64,000 bases of DNA from Alteromonas marina (GCF_000808575.1 NZ_JWLW01000002.1:96151-160150); one strand, 5' to 3'. Counted from the stretch's first letter, positions 55,070 to 64,000 are shown. The notes: generated from the sequence alone by a model not told the origin. Numbers and translations are program-made.

Positions 55070-55687
55070 TTAATTAGCGTTTTGTTCGCGTAGTACTTTT
55101 GCTAGTTCGTAATTACCTTGCGAAAGAGCGATATCCGCTACCGAATTACCCGCTTTATCCATGTGAGCTGGGTTAGCCCCTTTATCGATAAGCGTATTGA
55201 TAATTTCTTGTCTATCAAAAAGGCTTGCGAACATTAACGCCGTTTGGCCTTGCTCGTTTTCTTCATCTATATCGCAATCGGCAAAAACCAATTGCTTAGC
55301 TACACTGACGTGACCTTTAAATATGGCCCCCATAAGTGCGGTGTTTCCGCGGTTGTCTTCTTGACATGGGTTGGCATTAGCTTCGCTGATAAGAAAGTTC
55401 ACGGTGTCGGTATGCCCATGGTACGCCGCAAGAATAAGTGCGGTGTAGCCTTTTTCATCGGCCACATTAACATCTAAACCGGCTTGATAAAACGCACTCA
55501 GCATGGCGCTATCACCTTCCCGCGCTGCATCAAAATAACGTGCTTTCAAGGTCTCCATATTAGGCCTAGTTGCACTTTGTTGAGTATCAGCTTGAGTGGT
55601 TGCGTCACTTACCGCACTAGTATAAAAACTGGTGAAGGTGGCAACGACGAACAGTGCTGCCGTAAGTGTTTGCTTTAAAAAAGACAT
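55070..55687 (-). CDS. periplasmic ankyrin-repeat protein (AnkB-like)
   Basis: 205 residues with an N-terminal signal peptide (LKQTLTAALFVVATFTSFYTSA) and about four ankyrin repeats (EKGYTALILAAYHGHTDTVNFLI, NRGNTALMGAIFKGHVSVAKQLV, EQGQTALMFASLFDRQEIINTLI, and a fourth). It lies 150 bp downstream of the catalase gene. In Pseudomonas aeruginosa AnkB is encoded with KatB and supports its activity; the same pairing is seen here. Confidence 0.88.
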   Translation of the reverse strand: MSFLKQTLTAALFVVATFTSFYTSAVSDATTQADTQQSATRPNMETLKARYFDAAREGDSAMLSAFYQAGLDVNVADEKGYTALILAAYHGHTDTVNFLISEANANPCQEDNRGNTALMGAIFKGHVSVAKQLVFADCDIDEENEQGQTALMFASLFDRQEIINTLIDKGANPAHMDKAGNSVADIALSQGNYELAKVLREQNAN

Positions 55688-55781
55688 TGTGCCCCCTTAC
55701 TGGTAAATCTAAATTTGGTTACTACAAAACTGTTTTCAGTAAAGCTGTTACAGAAAGATTGTTAAAGAAGAATTGTTTGAG

Positions 55782-55819
55782 AAAAATGGGAGTTACTCAA
55801 CACTGTGATGTAACTCCCA
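55782..55819 (-). terminator. terminator between the catalase and ankyrin genes
   Basis: A 10-bp perfect stem, TGGGAGTTAC with GTAACTCCCA, read on the minus strand, is followed by TTTTTC, 18 bp after the catalase stop codon. The ankyrin gene would need read-through or its own promoter. Confidence 0.8.
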
Positions 55820-55837
55820 ACCCTATTGCTACTTAGC

Positions 55838-57442
55838 TTATTGCATTAGCGCGGTTAGGCTTTCAGCAACTTGCTTTGCTTTAGCGGCACGTGCAGCTTG
55901 CTGTTCCATTAAGTCTTTCGCCGTTTGACGAACTTTAGACATTGGTGCTTTCGCTAATTTTGCTACACCTGCACCGTAGTCTTTATCAGCGTTGTACATA
56001 TAAGCACTAATAATGACGCGGATTTCTTCTTCAGGCACCGATGCCAGTGCTCCACCTAAGTTATTAATCAGGTTTTGCTGGCCTTCTTTAGTTAGTTTTC
56101 TGAAAAACTCCCCTGCTTGTTTAAAGTTCTGCTCTTTGTAGAACGGAATTTGTTGCGTCATACCTGCAAGCGGTTTGCTTGAGTAACGGAACGCTGGATC
56201 TTCGTTAAGATCAAGACGTCGACTTGGCTGATAATTCACGTCGCGCGCAGTGCTAGTCGTTCGAAGCTGACCATGCTGTTCGTGGTTATTAATAACCGCA
56301 TTTTTAGGTGAATTAACCGGAATGCGGTACGCGTTTACACCTAGGCGATAGCGCTGTGTATCAGCATACGAGAACAAACGACCTTGAAGCATTCTGTCTT
56401 CTGACGGCTCAATACCAGGAATTAGATTGCTCGGTGCAAATGCCGCTTGTTCAGTTTCTTCAAAGAAGTTATCTGGTACACGATTAAGCACTAGGCGACC
56501 AATCTTTTTAGCCGGCACTAGCGATTCAGGCCAAATCTTAGTGGTATCAAGTGGGTTAAACTCAAAGTCATCCAATTGCTCTGGCTCTAGCTCTTGTAAA
56601 TAAAGATCCCAAGACGCTGTTTCACCTTTTTCACCAATTCGCGTGTAGATGTCGGTAGTATGCGGCTGCATATCCATTCCCTGCACTTTCATGGCTTCTT
56701 CATTAGTAAAGTTCTTTATTGGCTGGTTCGACTTCCACGTGAACTTCACGTACTTGTAATTACCTTCTTCATCAACAAACTTGAAAGCATGTACACCTGA
56801 ACCATCCATATTTAGATAGCTTGCCGGTGTGCCGTAGTCAGAGAAAAGCATAGTTAACGTGTGCGTTGACTCTGGTACGTGCGAGAAGAAATCAAAAATA
56901 CGTTTAGGCTCTTGCTTGTTCGTTACCGGCGATGGTTTAAATGCATGCACCATGTCTGGGAACTTAATTGCATCGCGAATAAAGAAGACGGGGAAATTGT
57001 TACCGACGAGATCCCAGTTACCTTGCTCAGTGTAAAACTTCACTGCAAAGCCACGCGGGTCGCGCAATGTCTCTGGAGACAAATGGCCATGTACTACCGA
57101 TGAAAAACGAACAAAAACGTCGGTCTTTTTACCCGCTGATTGAAACGGCGCAGCCAGTGTTTCATCTGACAGGTCGACCAGGTTTTCATAATACCCATAA
57201 ACGCCTGTACCACGTGCGTGAACAACGCGCTCAGGAATACGCTCGCGGTCAAATGCCGCTAGCTTTTCAATGAGGTGCGAATCTTGTAGTAAAACCGGTC
57301 CCCATGGGCCTGCTGTTTGCGAGTTTTGATTATCGCCTACGGGGGCACCATTTTGACGTGTTAGTGTATCGGCGCTTACGCCTAAGGTAAGCATACTGGC
57401 AGCTACGCCGCCTAGGACAAACTTAGTTAACGTTGATTTCAT
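55838..57442 (-). CDS. katB: secreted monofunctional heme catalase (KatB-like)
   Basis: About 534 residues. A signal peptide (MKSTLTKFVLGGVAASMLTLGVSA) predicts a periplasmic enzyme. Catalase motifs: catalytic His in ERVVHARGTGVYGYY, Asn in WDLVGNNFPVFFIRDA, and the heme-ligand Tyr in RLFSYADTQRYRLG. It breaks down H2O2. Start: ATG 57442 is listed; GTG 57454 overlaps the stop of the upstream small ORF (GTGA) and may be used instead. The ankyrin partner gene is downstream. Confidence 0.94.
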   Translation of the reverse strand: MKSTLTKFVLGGVAASMLTLGVSADTLTRQNGAPVGDNQNSQTAGPWGPVLLQDSHLIEKLAAFDRERIPERVVHARGTGVYGYYENLVDLSDETLAAPFQSAGKKTDVFVRFSSVVHGHLSPETLRDPRGFAVKFYTEQGNWDLVGNNFPVFFIRDAIKFPDMVHAFKPSPVTNKQEPKRIFDFFSHVPESTHTLTMLFSDYGTPASYLNMDGSGVHAFKFVDEEGNYKYVKFTWKSNQPIKNFTNEEAMKVQGMDMQPHTTDIYTRIGEKGETASWDLYLQELEPEQLDDFEFNPLDTTKIWPESLVPAKKIGRLVLNRVPDNFFEETEQAAFAPSNLIPGIEPSEDRMLQGRLFSYADTQRYRLGVNAYRIPVNSPKNAVINNHEQHGQLRTTSTARDVNYQPSRRLDLNEDPAFRYSSKPLAGMTQQIPFYKEQNFKQAGEFFRKLTKEGQQNLINNLGGALASVPEEEIRVIISAYMYNADKDYGAGVAKLAKAPMSKVRQTAKDLMEQQAARAAKAKQVAESLTALMQ

Positions 57443-57450
57443 TGAGGTTC

Positions 57451-57627
57451 TCACAGCTGTACTCCCACATGAAGGTTGGTACGAGGTTTAGGGGCTTTGA
57501 CTTCTACGCAAACTTGGTCGCCATAATAGTTATCAGCGTAATTGCATTGCGTTCGAATGGGTTGATTAGTTGTGGAGGAAACACGGTGGCTATTCGCCGT
57601 TGTTAGCTTTTTTAATAGTGCGCTCAT
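57451..57627 (-). CDS. 58-residue ORF overlapping the catalase start
   Basis: An ATG at 57627 has a strong AAGGAGA about 6 bp upstream, better than that of katB. The ORF reads MSALLKKLTTANSHRVSSTT..., then CNYADNYYGDQVCVEV with two cysteines, and ends NLHVGVQL. Its TGA overlaps the alternative GTG start of katB, the usual sign of translational coupling. No signal peptide or known domain is recognised. The rest of 57628-57887 contains nothing else identifiable. Confidence 0.6.
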   Translation of the reverse strand: MSALLKKLTTANSHRVSSTTNQPIRTQCNYADNYYGDQVCVEVKAPKPRTNLHVGVQL

Positions 57628-57887
57628 TTGGCTCTCCTTCTTAAGTTGAGAGCATTATCATTAATTGAACAAAACTATTAAAACGGGTTAAAACGATTCA
57701 AATAATCAATTTATTGGATTGTAAAGATACTAGCTAATCGAGAAAAGGTATGAAAGTAGGTAAATAGTGCGTGACGAAAGAAAGGTTGATAGAAATTTGC
57801 AGTTCACACTGGGGGGATAACGGCGCCGTTTTAAAGTAATAAAAATAAATGACGCCAGTTTACTAGATAACCCTTAATATCTGCTCT

Positions 57888-59240
57888 CTAACCTTCGAGC
57901 CATGGCCCGGTTATAGCTAAGGTCTTCGTTGGAGAGTAAATATTCACGAAAAGCGTATTGCCGTCAGGCGAGAAACACGCGCCGGCAAGTTCAGTTTGCG
58001 CATGGAGCTTTGCAAAGTTATACACTTCTCCATTTGGTGTAACACCGCGTAAGTGATTATCAACAATGTCGGTATATTGGTCTTCGCACACCAATAGATG
58101 CCCGTTTGGACATACGGTTAAGTTATCGCCGAAGTTATATAAGTTCTTGTCTTCGCTTTCTAAAAATAGCTGAAGCTTGTCTTGTTTACCATCAGTAGAA
58201 GGAACAAGTTTCATTACTTGACCGAGCTGCTTTTGGCCGCCATTAGTACAGCAAAAATAAAGCTCATCTTCACCCCAATGTATACCTTCACCGCGAGCGA
58301 ATAAGGCCGCACCTTTCTTGTACCCTCTAGCCCGTAAGTCATCGTTCGGACTTTCCGGGTTGTCTAATGCTATCCACTCAACGTCGAACCACGTCGCCAA
58401 TGGCATAGTTGTGGAACTCCAGTTACGTGTATCAAACTGAGGTTTGTTTTTTACTACCAGGGCTTCTAACTGGCCGCCAGCTGCCAAGTTAGCGTACTCG
58501 TTAGGTACAAAGCGATATAGCAAGCTGTCACCCTGATCTTCAGTCAGGTAAACAATACCGGTTTTGGGGTCGACACATGTCGCTTCATGATTAAAACGAC
58601 CCATTGCTTTAAGCGGTTTAGCTTCAATGAGTGAGTCAGCGTTTGCGGGTACTTCAAAAATGTAGCCGTGATCTTTGTTTACCACATCACCGTTCGGGCC
58701 ATGAGGTCGGTCTACGGACTCTTCACACGTTAGCCACGTGCCCCAAGGCGTAATGCCGCCCGAGCAGTTTCTTACCGTTCCAACAAGACTGATAAACTCT
58801 CGCTCTACCGTTTTGGTGGTAAGGTTATACACCATGGTTGTGGTGCCGCCTGGTAAAGCAACCCCACTATGATAGTTGTCGTAGGCCAACTCGCTGGTAT
58901 GCTTTTGAATAGACTGTGGCTGAGCACTTAAATGTTTAGGGTGCAGTTCGTGGTTACGTATAAGCGCCACTTTGTCGCTACTGCCTTCTACAGGCAAACA
59001 ACCCATACCGTCCGCTCTGTCAGGTACATGCATACCATCAGACATGCTATTTCCAAGGCTTGATATAACCTTATAGCTAAAGCCTTTAGGTAAATCGAGC
59101 AGCTTTTGAGGGTCGGCGACTAGTGCACCATAGCCTTCACTAATCGGCATAGACGCCAAATTTATTTTCTTACCAAAAGCACTGGTCGCTAGGCCACCAA
59201 ATGCCAAAGAGCCTACTAAAAATTGACGTCGTGTAATCAT
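57888..59240 (-). CDS. PhoX-family (DUF839) phosphatase-like protein with Tat signal
   Basis: 450 residues. The N-terminus MITRRQFLVGSLAFGGLATSAFG carries a twin-arginine motif. The PhoX-like beta-propeller body includes IRNHELHPK, NCSGGITPWGTWLTCEESV, GRFNHEATCVDPKTGIVYLTEDQGDS and NLTVCPNGHLLVCEDQYTD. True PhoX enzymes are Ca/Fe-dependent alkaline phosphatases; the ECxxE-type loop here (TCEES, LTEDQ, CEDQ) fits, but activity is not proven. Confidence 0.87.
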   Translation of the reverse strand: MITRRQFLVGSLAFGGLATSAFGKKINLASMPISEGYGALVADPQKLLDLPKGFSYKVISSLGNSMSDGMHVPDRADGMGCLPVEGSSDKVALIRNHELHPKHLSAQPQSIQKHTSELAYDNYHSGVALPGGTTTMVYNLTTKTVEREFISLVGTVRNCSGGITPWGTWLTCEESVDRPHGPNGDVVNKDHGYIFEVPANADSLIEAKPLKAMGRFNHEATCVDPKTGIVYLTEDQGDSLLYRFVPNEYANLAAGGQLEALVVKNKPQFDTRNWSSTTMPLATWFDVEWIALDNPESPNDDLRARGYKKGAALFARGEGIHWGEDELYFCCTNGGQKQLGQVMKLVPSTDGKQDKLQLFLESEDKNLYNFGDNLTVCPNGHLLVCEDQYTDIVDNHLRGVTPNGEVYNFAKLHAQTELAGACFSPDGNTLFVNIYSPTKTLAITGPWLEG

Positions 59241-59413
59241 AAAAATCTCTTACTGCGCTAAATGTAAATATCATCGCTTGGTATTGTTATATTATAACAG
59301 CACGAGATCAGCAAACTAGCAAGAATGCTTTCTGTTAAAGCGACAAAAAGCGGTAAAAACACGCTTAAGACTAAGCAATACGATAAACGCTATTTGCAGG
59401 CGTTGTTTTAACA

Positions 59414-61972
59414 TTAGGGAAGCTTTGTATTTTTTTGAAGGCCTTCCCAATGCGCTTGTGGTTCTGGCCTTGAGAAGTAATAGCCTTGGAATTTTTCACA
59501 GCCTTTAGCTTTCAGATAGTTTAACTGCTCTTCGCTTTCTACACCTTCGGCAATGCAGGAAACGTTAAGCGCTCTTGCCATTTCAATAATAGCGTCAACA
59601 ATCTGCGCGGCTTTTCCGTCAGAGTCCTTTCCTATGTCGTCCACAAAATATTTATCTATCTTGAGTTCGCTGATAGGAAGCACTTTGAGATATGCAAGAC
59701 TGGAATAACCGGTACCAAAATCATCAATTGAAAAACGAAAACCGAACTTCGCCAGTTCAAGCATGGTTTCTTTAACCAATTCAATATCTACGACTAAAGC
59801 GGTTTCAGTTAGCTCTAGCATTAACATATTAGGCGGTATGCCAAACTGATTTACGCGAGAAAGAAGCGTGTTAACAAAGTCAGGCATAACAATTTGTCTA
59901 GCGCTGATATTGATCGCAATACTGGTATTTAAGCCGTTCTTCATGAAGCTACTAATTACGTTCAGCGCTTTTCGTAAAACGATGTCACCTATTTCGCAGA
60001 TGGCATAGCTCTCTTCGGCAATAGGAATAAATTCGCCAGGGCTTACCGGACCAAACTCTTTCGAGTACCACCGCACTAGAGCCTCGAAAGAAGAGACAGT
60101 TCCATCATGGGTAACTTGGGGCTGAAGCACGATTGACAATTCATCGTGTTCTATCGCCTGCTCAAGCTTAGATTTTATGTCTAGGTATCGATCAAACTCT
60201 TTAAAACCCTCTTCTGATATATGGCATAGCCCAAAAGGTGCTGATCGTTTAGCCCGTTTAACCGCTTGTTCAATTACATTAATAATCGACTCGAAACTTT
60301 GACCTTGTGGGTTAAAAACAGCACTTCCCAGCGATGCGGTTAGAGACCATTTAACGGAGTTTAACATAATATCGAAGTGACGAGGGTTGAGCAGCGCACT
60401 TTCCACTAAGCTCGAATAAAACTTGTGGAGTTCTTCTTTTCTGTAGGTTTTCTTCGACAACACAACAAAGCTATCGCCACCATACTTAAATATCTCATAG
60501 TCGTGTCCGATAACGAAAAGCAACTGCTCAGCGACTTTTCTTATGGCGTAGTTACCATTACCGAAGCCAAATCGAGTGTTGATTTGGGCCATGTTGTCGA
60601 TATCTAGCAGCAGAATATGTATGTATTCTTGATTCATTGATGCGCGCAGCATCAAATCTTTAAAACGCTGATGAAACCACTGCTGATTTCGAAGATGAGT
60701 AACCGGGTCGGTGTAAGCAAGGTTATAAATGGTATCCTGCGCCTCTATACGTTCACTGATATCTCTAATAACCCCAATAAAGCCCCTCTCACCTAAGTCG
60801 CAGCTTTCAGTTAATGATAGTTCCATCTGAAAAATGTCGCCGTTTTTGCGTTTAGCTGGAAGCTGACGACCCACACCGATAATTTTGCCTACTCCCGACT
60901 CCATATAATTACGCATGTAGTAATCATGATTAGAGGCGTAAGGCTCTGGCATTAACATCTCAACGGAGTGACCGAGTAACTCACCTCGCGTATAGCCAAA
61001 CATTTTAAGTGCAACGTCGTTACAGTGTGTAATGGTGCCTTTTGCATCAATACTAAATACGGCGTCATTAATGTTGTTTAATATACTTTGAATTCTTTTG
61101 GCGCGATCTTCATTAAGAATCAGCGCCGTTTTATATTCGGTAATATCTTCAAACGCACCAAACAGCCGTTTAACTGCGCCGTTCTTATAAAACTCAGCCT
61201 TACCAGAAGCTCTTACCCACCTTACTGAACCAGATGTATCAATGATTTGGCACTGAATGTCATAGGGCTGCTGACTATTGCGTAGATTTTCAAATGCACG
61301 TGTAATTTCGGCTGTATAATCAGTGACGATGAAGTCGATAGCTTTTTGAAAATTGATCTCACTATCTATTGGCAGGCCATGGATGCGATAGGTTTCCGGT
61401 GACCATATCAACTTTTCAGTTTCAGGGTAAAACTCCCATGACCCTGTTTTCGACATACGACTTATCTCATCAATAAGCGACAAGTTGCGTGCTGTTTTTA
61501 TCGCAAAAAAATCCTTTTGAAGCTGCGTAAAAAACAGCTTCGCTTGAAGTGAAAATACTTGTAGCCACTCAGTGATGTCTTTTTTCGGCGTTTTAAATAT
61601 AGCGACGAGTACACCAATATCACGACTTCTTTCATTAATAAGTCCTGCGCCCAAATACCCTTGAGCCCCAAGCGCTTCAAGGGTGTTATCGGCGGGAAAA
61701 TACTCGCAAACGTTTGACTCATAGCCACATGGCCCAGTTAACAAAACACTTTCACAAGGAGAGCCTTTAAGCTCATATTCTATTTCTGCAATCGGTGAGT
61801 GATGAGACAGCCCTATGAGTACGGAAATGCTATCTTTTTTCTTGACGCCCAAGTAGAGATAGTCAGCCTGAAGTAGCTCGTTAAACGCTTTTAAATCTTG
61901 CTCGTAGGCACTACGATTTTCCAAAATAATTGTGCTGAACTCTGATTCATTTAGGACTGACTCGAATGACAT
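59414..61972 (-). CDS. PAS-GGDEF-EAL protein, probable c-di-GMP phosphodiesterase
   Basis: About 852 residues. An N-terminal GAF-like region (about 10-165) is followed by two PAS domains (about 175-290 and 305-420; YRIHGLPIDSEINFQKAI and ITHCNDVALKMFGYTRGELLG), a GGDEF domain with degenerate signature FKYGGDSFVVLS, and an EAL domain with FEALVRW, ELTETALVV and IDDFGTGYSSLAYLK intact. The degenerate GGDSF suggests loss of cyclase activity while the EAL should hydrolyse c-di-GMP. ATG 61972 is chosen; a longer start (62023) has no support. Confidence 0.9.
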   Translation of the reverse strand: MSFESVLNESEFSTIILENRSAYEQDLKAFNELLQADYLYLGVKKKDSISVLIGLSHHSPIAEIEYELKGSPCESVLLTGPCGYESNVCEYFPADNTLEALGAQGYLGAGLINERSRDIGVLVAIFKTPKKDITEWLQVFSLQAKLFFTQLQKDFFAIKTARNLSLIDEISRMSKTGSWEFYPETEKLIWSPETYRIHGLPIDSEINFQKAIDFIVTDYTAEITRAFENLRNSQQPYDIQCQIIDTSGSVRWVRASGKAEFYKNGAVKRLFGAFEDITEYKTALILNEDRAKRIQSILNNINDAVFSIDAKGTITHCNDVALKMFGYTRGELLGHSVEMLMPEPYASNHDYYMRNYMESGVGKIIGVGRQLPAKRKNGDIFQMELSLTESCDLGERGFIGVIRDISERIEAQDTIYNLAYTDPVTHLRNQQWFHQRFKDLMLRASMNQEYIHILLLDIDNMAQINTRFGFGNGNYAIRKVAEQLLFVIGHDYEIFKYGGDSFVVLSKKTYRKEELHKFYSSLVESALLNPRHFDIMLNSVKWSLTASLGSAVFNPQGQSFESIINVIEQAVKRAKRSAPFGLCHISEEGFKEFDRYLDIKSKLEQAIEHDELSIVLQPQVTHDGTVSSFEALVRWYSKEFGPVSPGEFIPIAEESYAICEIGDIVLRKALNVISSFMKNGLNTSIAINISARQIVMPDFVNTLLSRVNQFGIPPNMLMLELTETALVVDIELVKETMLELAKFGFRFSIDDFGTGYSSLAYLKVLPISELKIDKYFVDDIGKDSDGKAAQIVDAIIEMARALNVSCIAEGVESEEQLNYLKAKGCEKFQGYYFSRPEPQAHWEGLQKNTKLP

Positions 61973-62154
61973 TACTTTATACAACCTTAATGTAACACTA
62001 AACTGAAGCTTGCCACTTCGCACTAACGAAAGAAAGACATGACAATGATAAATTTCAGATTTATTAATACCGAAGCTTAGCTCAACTTTCGATTAAAGCT
62101 ACTCACTAGCCTTATCTATGTTAAACAAGTACTCGCTAAATCCCGCCATAACCA

Positions 62155-62400
62155 TAAAATGAATGCGGTGCCGGAGCCGCTGACACAAAAGGTAGGATGG
62201 CTTTACGGCGTGTTTCTACCTATCACAAGCTTTCGTTTTACGGCGTCCCCCCTCTCCTACAGAGTCTTATTTTACGCATAGTAAGGGAGTGAGTGTATGC
62301 CCTCTGAAACCCTACACCGCATGGATGCGGTGTAGGAGCCCCCATGGATGGGTTCACGGCGTGTTACTTCTTCTCCCCCTCAAACTTTTTGCTATGCCGC
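62155..62400. repeat. degenerate copies of the GGATG hairpin core (E4 and remnants)
   Basis: CTACACCGCATGGATGCGGTGTAG (62312-62335) is a perfect stem, followed by CCCCATGGATGGGTTCACGGCGTG, matching the core of E1-E3. Partial copies GATGGCTTTACGGCGTG (62196) and CGTTTTACGGCGT (62233) lie upstream. No complementary arms are clear around these copies. The ORF across 62289-62570 is only repeat sequence. Confidence 0.75.
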
Positions 62401-62407
62401 TCAAGGA

Positions 62408-62505
62408 GGGAGTGAAGCCCCATCAAAAACTCTCAGCAGCAGGGACGCTGCTGCGAAGCCGCCATGGATGGCTTCACGGCGTGTTTTTAATGGGGCTTCA
62501 CTCCC
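62408..62505. repeat. variable-arm hairpin element, copy E3 (next to the IS)
   Basis: Arms 62408-62430 and 62483-62505 (23 nt, GGGAGTGAAGCCCCAT... with one mismatch) enclose a 52-nt core 62431-62482. The core has CAGCAGCAGGGACGCTGCTG and GCCATGGATGGC and ends TTCACGGCGT. The core is close to E2, the arms unrelated. It ends 20 bp before the IS4-family left end. Confidence 0.9.
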
Positions 62506-62571
62506 GACCTAAAATCGCAGGCATAAAAAAAGCGCACCTAAGTGCTAATGCCGATCAGTTAAGAATTTAAT

Positions 62572-62592
62572 GATCGGTTGACCGATCTTTTT
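62572..62592 (+). terminator. hairpin inside the IS left end
   Basis: GATCGGT and ACCGATC pair across TG (TCGG-TTGA-CCGA in practice) and are followed by TTTTT. It would stop transcripts entering the IS from the left. Confidence 0.65.
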
Positions 62593-62602
62593 AAGGCTTC
62601 AA

Positions 62603-62637
62603 AATCCGGTATCAGGTAACTGATATCGGATTTTTTT
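62603..62637 (+). terminator. terminator hairpin abutting the transposase start codon
   Basis: The 13-bp stem AATCCGGTATCAG with CTGATATCGGATT (one G-U wobble, GTAA loop) is followed by T residues that run directly into the ATG at 62638. No ribosome-binding site is visible, since the 3' arm of the hairpin occupies that position. Confidence 0.85.
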
Positions 62638-63948
62638 ATGGACGTTTCTCAAGCTTTAGACATCATCAATACTGTTAAGCAGCCACAAGCTAAAGCGCTG
62701 TCTGACCTCATTCCATTAGAGTTGATTGAACAAGCTTATCAGATGTCTGATACAGTTACCTTGCGCCAACGTAAGTTGTCGCTTGAATCACTGGTATGGT
62801 TACTTGTAGGCATGGCGCTGTACAATGACAAGTCGATATCTGATGTTGTAAACCAGCTCGATATTGTTGATCGCGAGGGTAAGCCTTTTGTGGCGAAAAG
62901 TGCGTTAACGCAGCGTCGTAAAACCTTGGGGGAAAGTGGTGCAAAGGCGGTGTATCAGCACATGACGGCGCACTGGCTCAGACAGGCAAACTTACCTCAG
63001 TGGAATGGGCTGACGCTGTTAGGCGTTGATGGTGTCGTCTGGCGTACCGAAGATTCGCCGGAAAATGCCGACGCGTTTTCACGCCAAAAGGATTCTCTTT
63101 ACCCGCAAGTAAGAATGGTTTGTCAGATGGAGCTAAGTACCCACCTGATGACGGGAAGCGCGTTTGATAGTTACGCCGTCAACGAAATGAGGCTGGCCGA
63201 ACAGCTTATCGAAACTACCCCAGATAATAGTGTCACCCTGTTCGATAAAGGGTTTTACTCCCTGGGCCTATTACATCAATGGCAGCTCGAAGGGGAAAAC
63301 CGTCACTGGCTTATTCCTGTTAAAAAGAACCTGCAATATCAAGAAATTCGCTCCTTGGGACGCAACGACAAGTTGGTAATGTTAAGCAGTAACCCTCGCT
63401 CTAGGAAGTTATGGCCGGGATTACCCGATACCCTGACCGCTCGTATTGTGAGCCGAAAAATCAAAGGTAAAACCTATGAAGTGCTTACGTCAATGACTGA
63501 TGCCATGCGTTACCCTGCAGCTGATATCGCTGACTTATATGGGCATCGCTGGGAGATTGAGCTGGGCTACAGGGAGCAAAAACAATACATGCTGGGAAAC
63601 CGTCTGACCCTGCGCAGTCGCCTTCCTGAATTAGTGAAGCAGGAACTGTGGGGCGTATTGCTGACCTACAATCTAGTGCGATACCAGATGGTTCAGATGT
63701 GCTTTAACCTTAAAGGAAACTACCTGCCTTACCAGCTTAGTTTTAATGGTGCACTGGCTCAGGTGACGTCGCTGCTGGTCGGTCTGCCTTATTCAACGCC
63801 CGGCGCAATTCCAAGGCAGTATAAATACCTGCATAAAATGGCTGAGAATCTTATTCTGGCTCCACGGCGAGAACGCAACTTCCCCCGAACAGTTAAGAAG
63901 AGACCACAGCGATACAGCAGAAAGAAAAATGCCGCTCACCTTAAGTGA
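62638..63948 (+). CDS. IS4-family transposase
   Basis: 436 residues with a DDE transposase fold. [14 protein letters not shown] holds the first catalytic Asp, [14 protein letters not shown] the second, and [20 protein letters not shown] the Y-(2)-R-(3)-E-(6)-K signature with the catalytic Glu. The N-terminal region ([32 protein letters not shown]) is typical of the family. It appears full length; whether it is active is unknown. It is located within inverted repeats 62526-63976. Confidence 0.95.
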   Translation: MDVSQALDIINTVKQPQAKALSDLIPLELIEQAYQMSDTVTLRQRKLSLESLVWLLVGMALYNDKSISDVVNQLDIVDREGKPFVAKSALTQRRKTLGESGAKAVYQHMTAHWLRQANLPQWNGLTLLGVDGVVWRTEDSPENADAFSRQKDSLYPQVRMVCQMELSTHLMTGSAFDSYAVNEMRLAEQLIETTPDNSVTLFDKGFYSLGLLHQWQLEGENRHWLIPVKKNLQYQEIRSLGRNDKLVMLSSNPRSRKLWPGLPDTLTARIVSRKIKGKTYEVLTSMTDAMRYPAADIADLYGHRWEIELGYREQKQYMLGNRLTLRSRLPELVKQELWGVLLTYNLVRYQMVQMCFNLKGNYLPYQLSFNGALAQVTSLLVGLPYSTPGAIPRQYKYLHKMAENLILAPRRERNFPRTVKKRPQRYSRKKNAAHLK

Positions 63949-64000
63949 ACGGCATTACACCTAAGTGCGCTTTTTTGTACCTTGTGTTGCTAAGTCTAGA

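Larger units (their letters stand above)
62526..63976 (+). mobile_element. IS4-family insertion sequence
   Basis: A 1451-bp element. The left end AAAAAAGCGCACCTAAGTGC and the inverse of the right end AAAAAAGCGCACTTAGGTG are imperfect inverted repeats of about 38 bp that continue through TAATGCCG. One transposase gene fills the element. No target-site duplication is obvious in the short flanks (GCAGGCAT left, GTACCTTG right), so the exact ends or insertion history are uncertain. Confidence 0.85.

Noticed and set aside
57665..57715. possible OxyR binding site upstream of the catalase small ORF
   Set aside because: The AT-rich sequence has a few ATT/ACTAT fragments but does not show four properly spaced ATAG/CTAT elements.
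62289..62570. 93-residue plus-strand ORF (MSVCPLKPYTAWMRCRSPHGW...)
   Set aside because: It is made of repeated hairpin-core sequence (HGWVHGV, HGWLHGV), runs into the IS left end and has no family resemblance.
62510..63990. target-site duplication flanking the IS4-family element
   Set aside because: The sequences next to the inverted repeats (GCAGGCAT and GTACCTTG) do not match over 8-11 bp.

Overview
The window looks like a chromosomal segment of a marine gammaproteobacterium, most likely Alteromonas or a close relative. This is inferred from gene content and protein character: NqrA, FabV, an mdh/argR divergent pair, a TonB receptor with a carboxypeptidase-regulatory domain, a DcaP-like porin, Alteromonas-style S8 proteases, and moderate GC. 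No rRNA, tRNA or CRISPR array was seen.

Layout. 1-9.7 kb is housekeeping: 5' part of nqrA, fabV, fklB, ppc, a secreted protein, mdh, argR, and a DJ-1/PfpI protein. 9.7-19.4 kb holds a large TonB-dependent receptor divergent from a PhnD-like binding protein and a two-TM protein, then a pyrimidine nucleoside salvage pair (udk and a CNT transporter), a 2OG-Fe(II) oxygenase and a TPR lipoprotein. 19.7-21.7 kb has a fasciclin-domain fragment, a MAPEG protein and a REC-GGDEF diguanylate cyclase.

21.7-38.4 kb is an acetate-use region. It has a DEDDh exonuclease, a cNMP/CBS/DUF294 protein, an SSS symporter with its DUF4212 small subunit, the transporter-like hybrid kinase CrbS, and about 4.4 kb further on its partner regulator CrbR downstream of acs, with a DcaP-like porin divergent from acs. 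Between crbS and crbR lie an MscS-like channel, a rimK / AstE-like / retropepsin-like cluster and a periplasmic solute-binding protein. Similar GAC-N4-GTC palindromes lie in front of crbS and between acs and the porin.

38.5-42 kb carries an Na/Pi cotransporter, a Tas-like aldo-keto reductase and an HBM-like sensor with no output domain. 42-55 kb is the most unusual part: two paralogous secreted subtilisin-like proteases flank an FHA-GAF protein, a Ser/Thr kinase-TPR protein and an overlapping NarX/NarL-type kinase-regulator pair, followed by a PEP-CTERM protein. A GGGAGTTCCCCCTA palindrome sits at nearly the same distance (about 60 nt) before the second protease and the PEP-CTERM gene. 55-62 kb has an AnkB/KatB-type ankyrin-catalase pair with an unannotated 58-residue ORF overlapping the catalase, a PhoX-like protein and a PAS-GGDEF-EAL protein. 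The right end is a nearly intact IS4-family element.

Three intergenic elements (7.0, 51.6 and 62.4 kb) share one design: a similar core of exactly 52 nt flanked by 23-26 nt inverted arms whose sequence differs completely between copies. Two of them begin 10-13 nt after the stop codon of a minus-strand gene.
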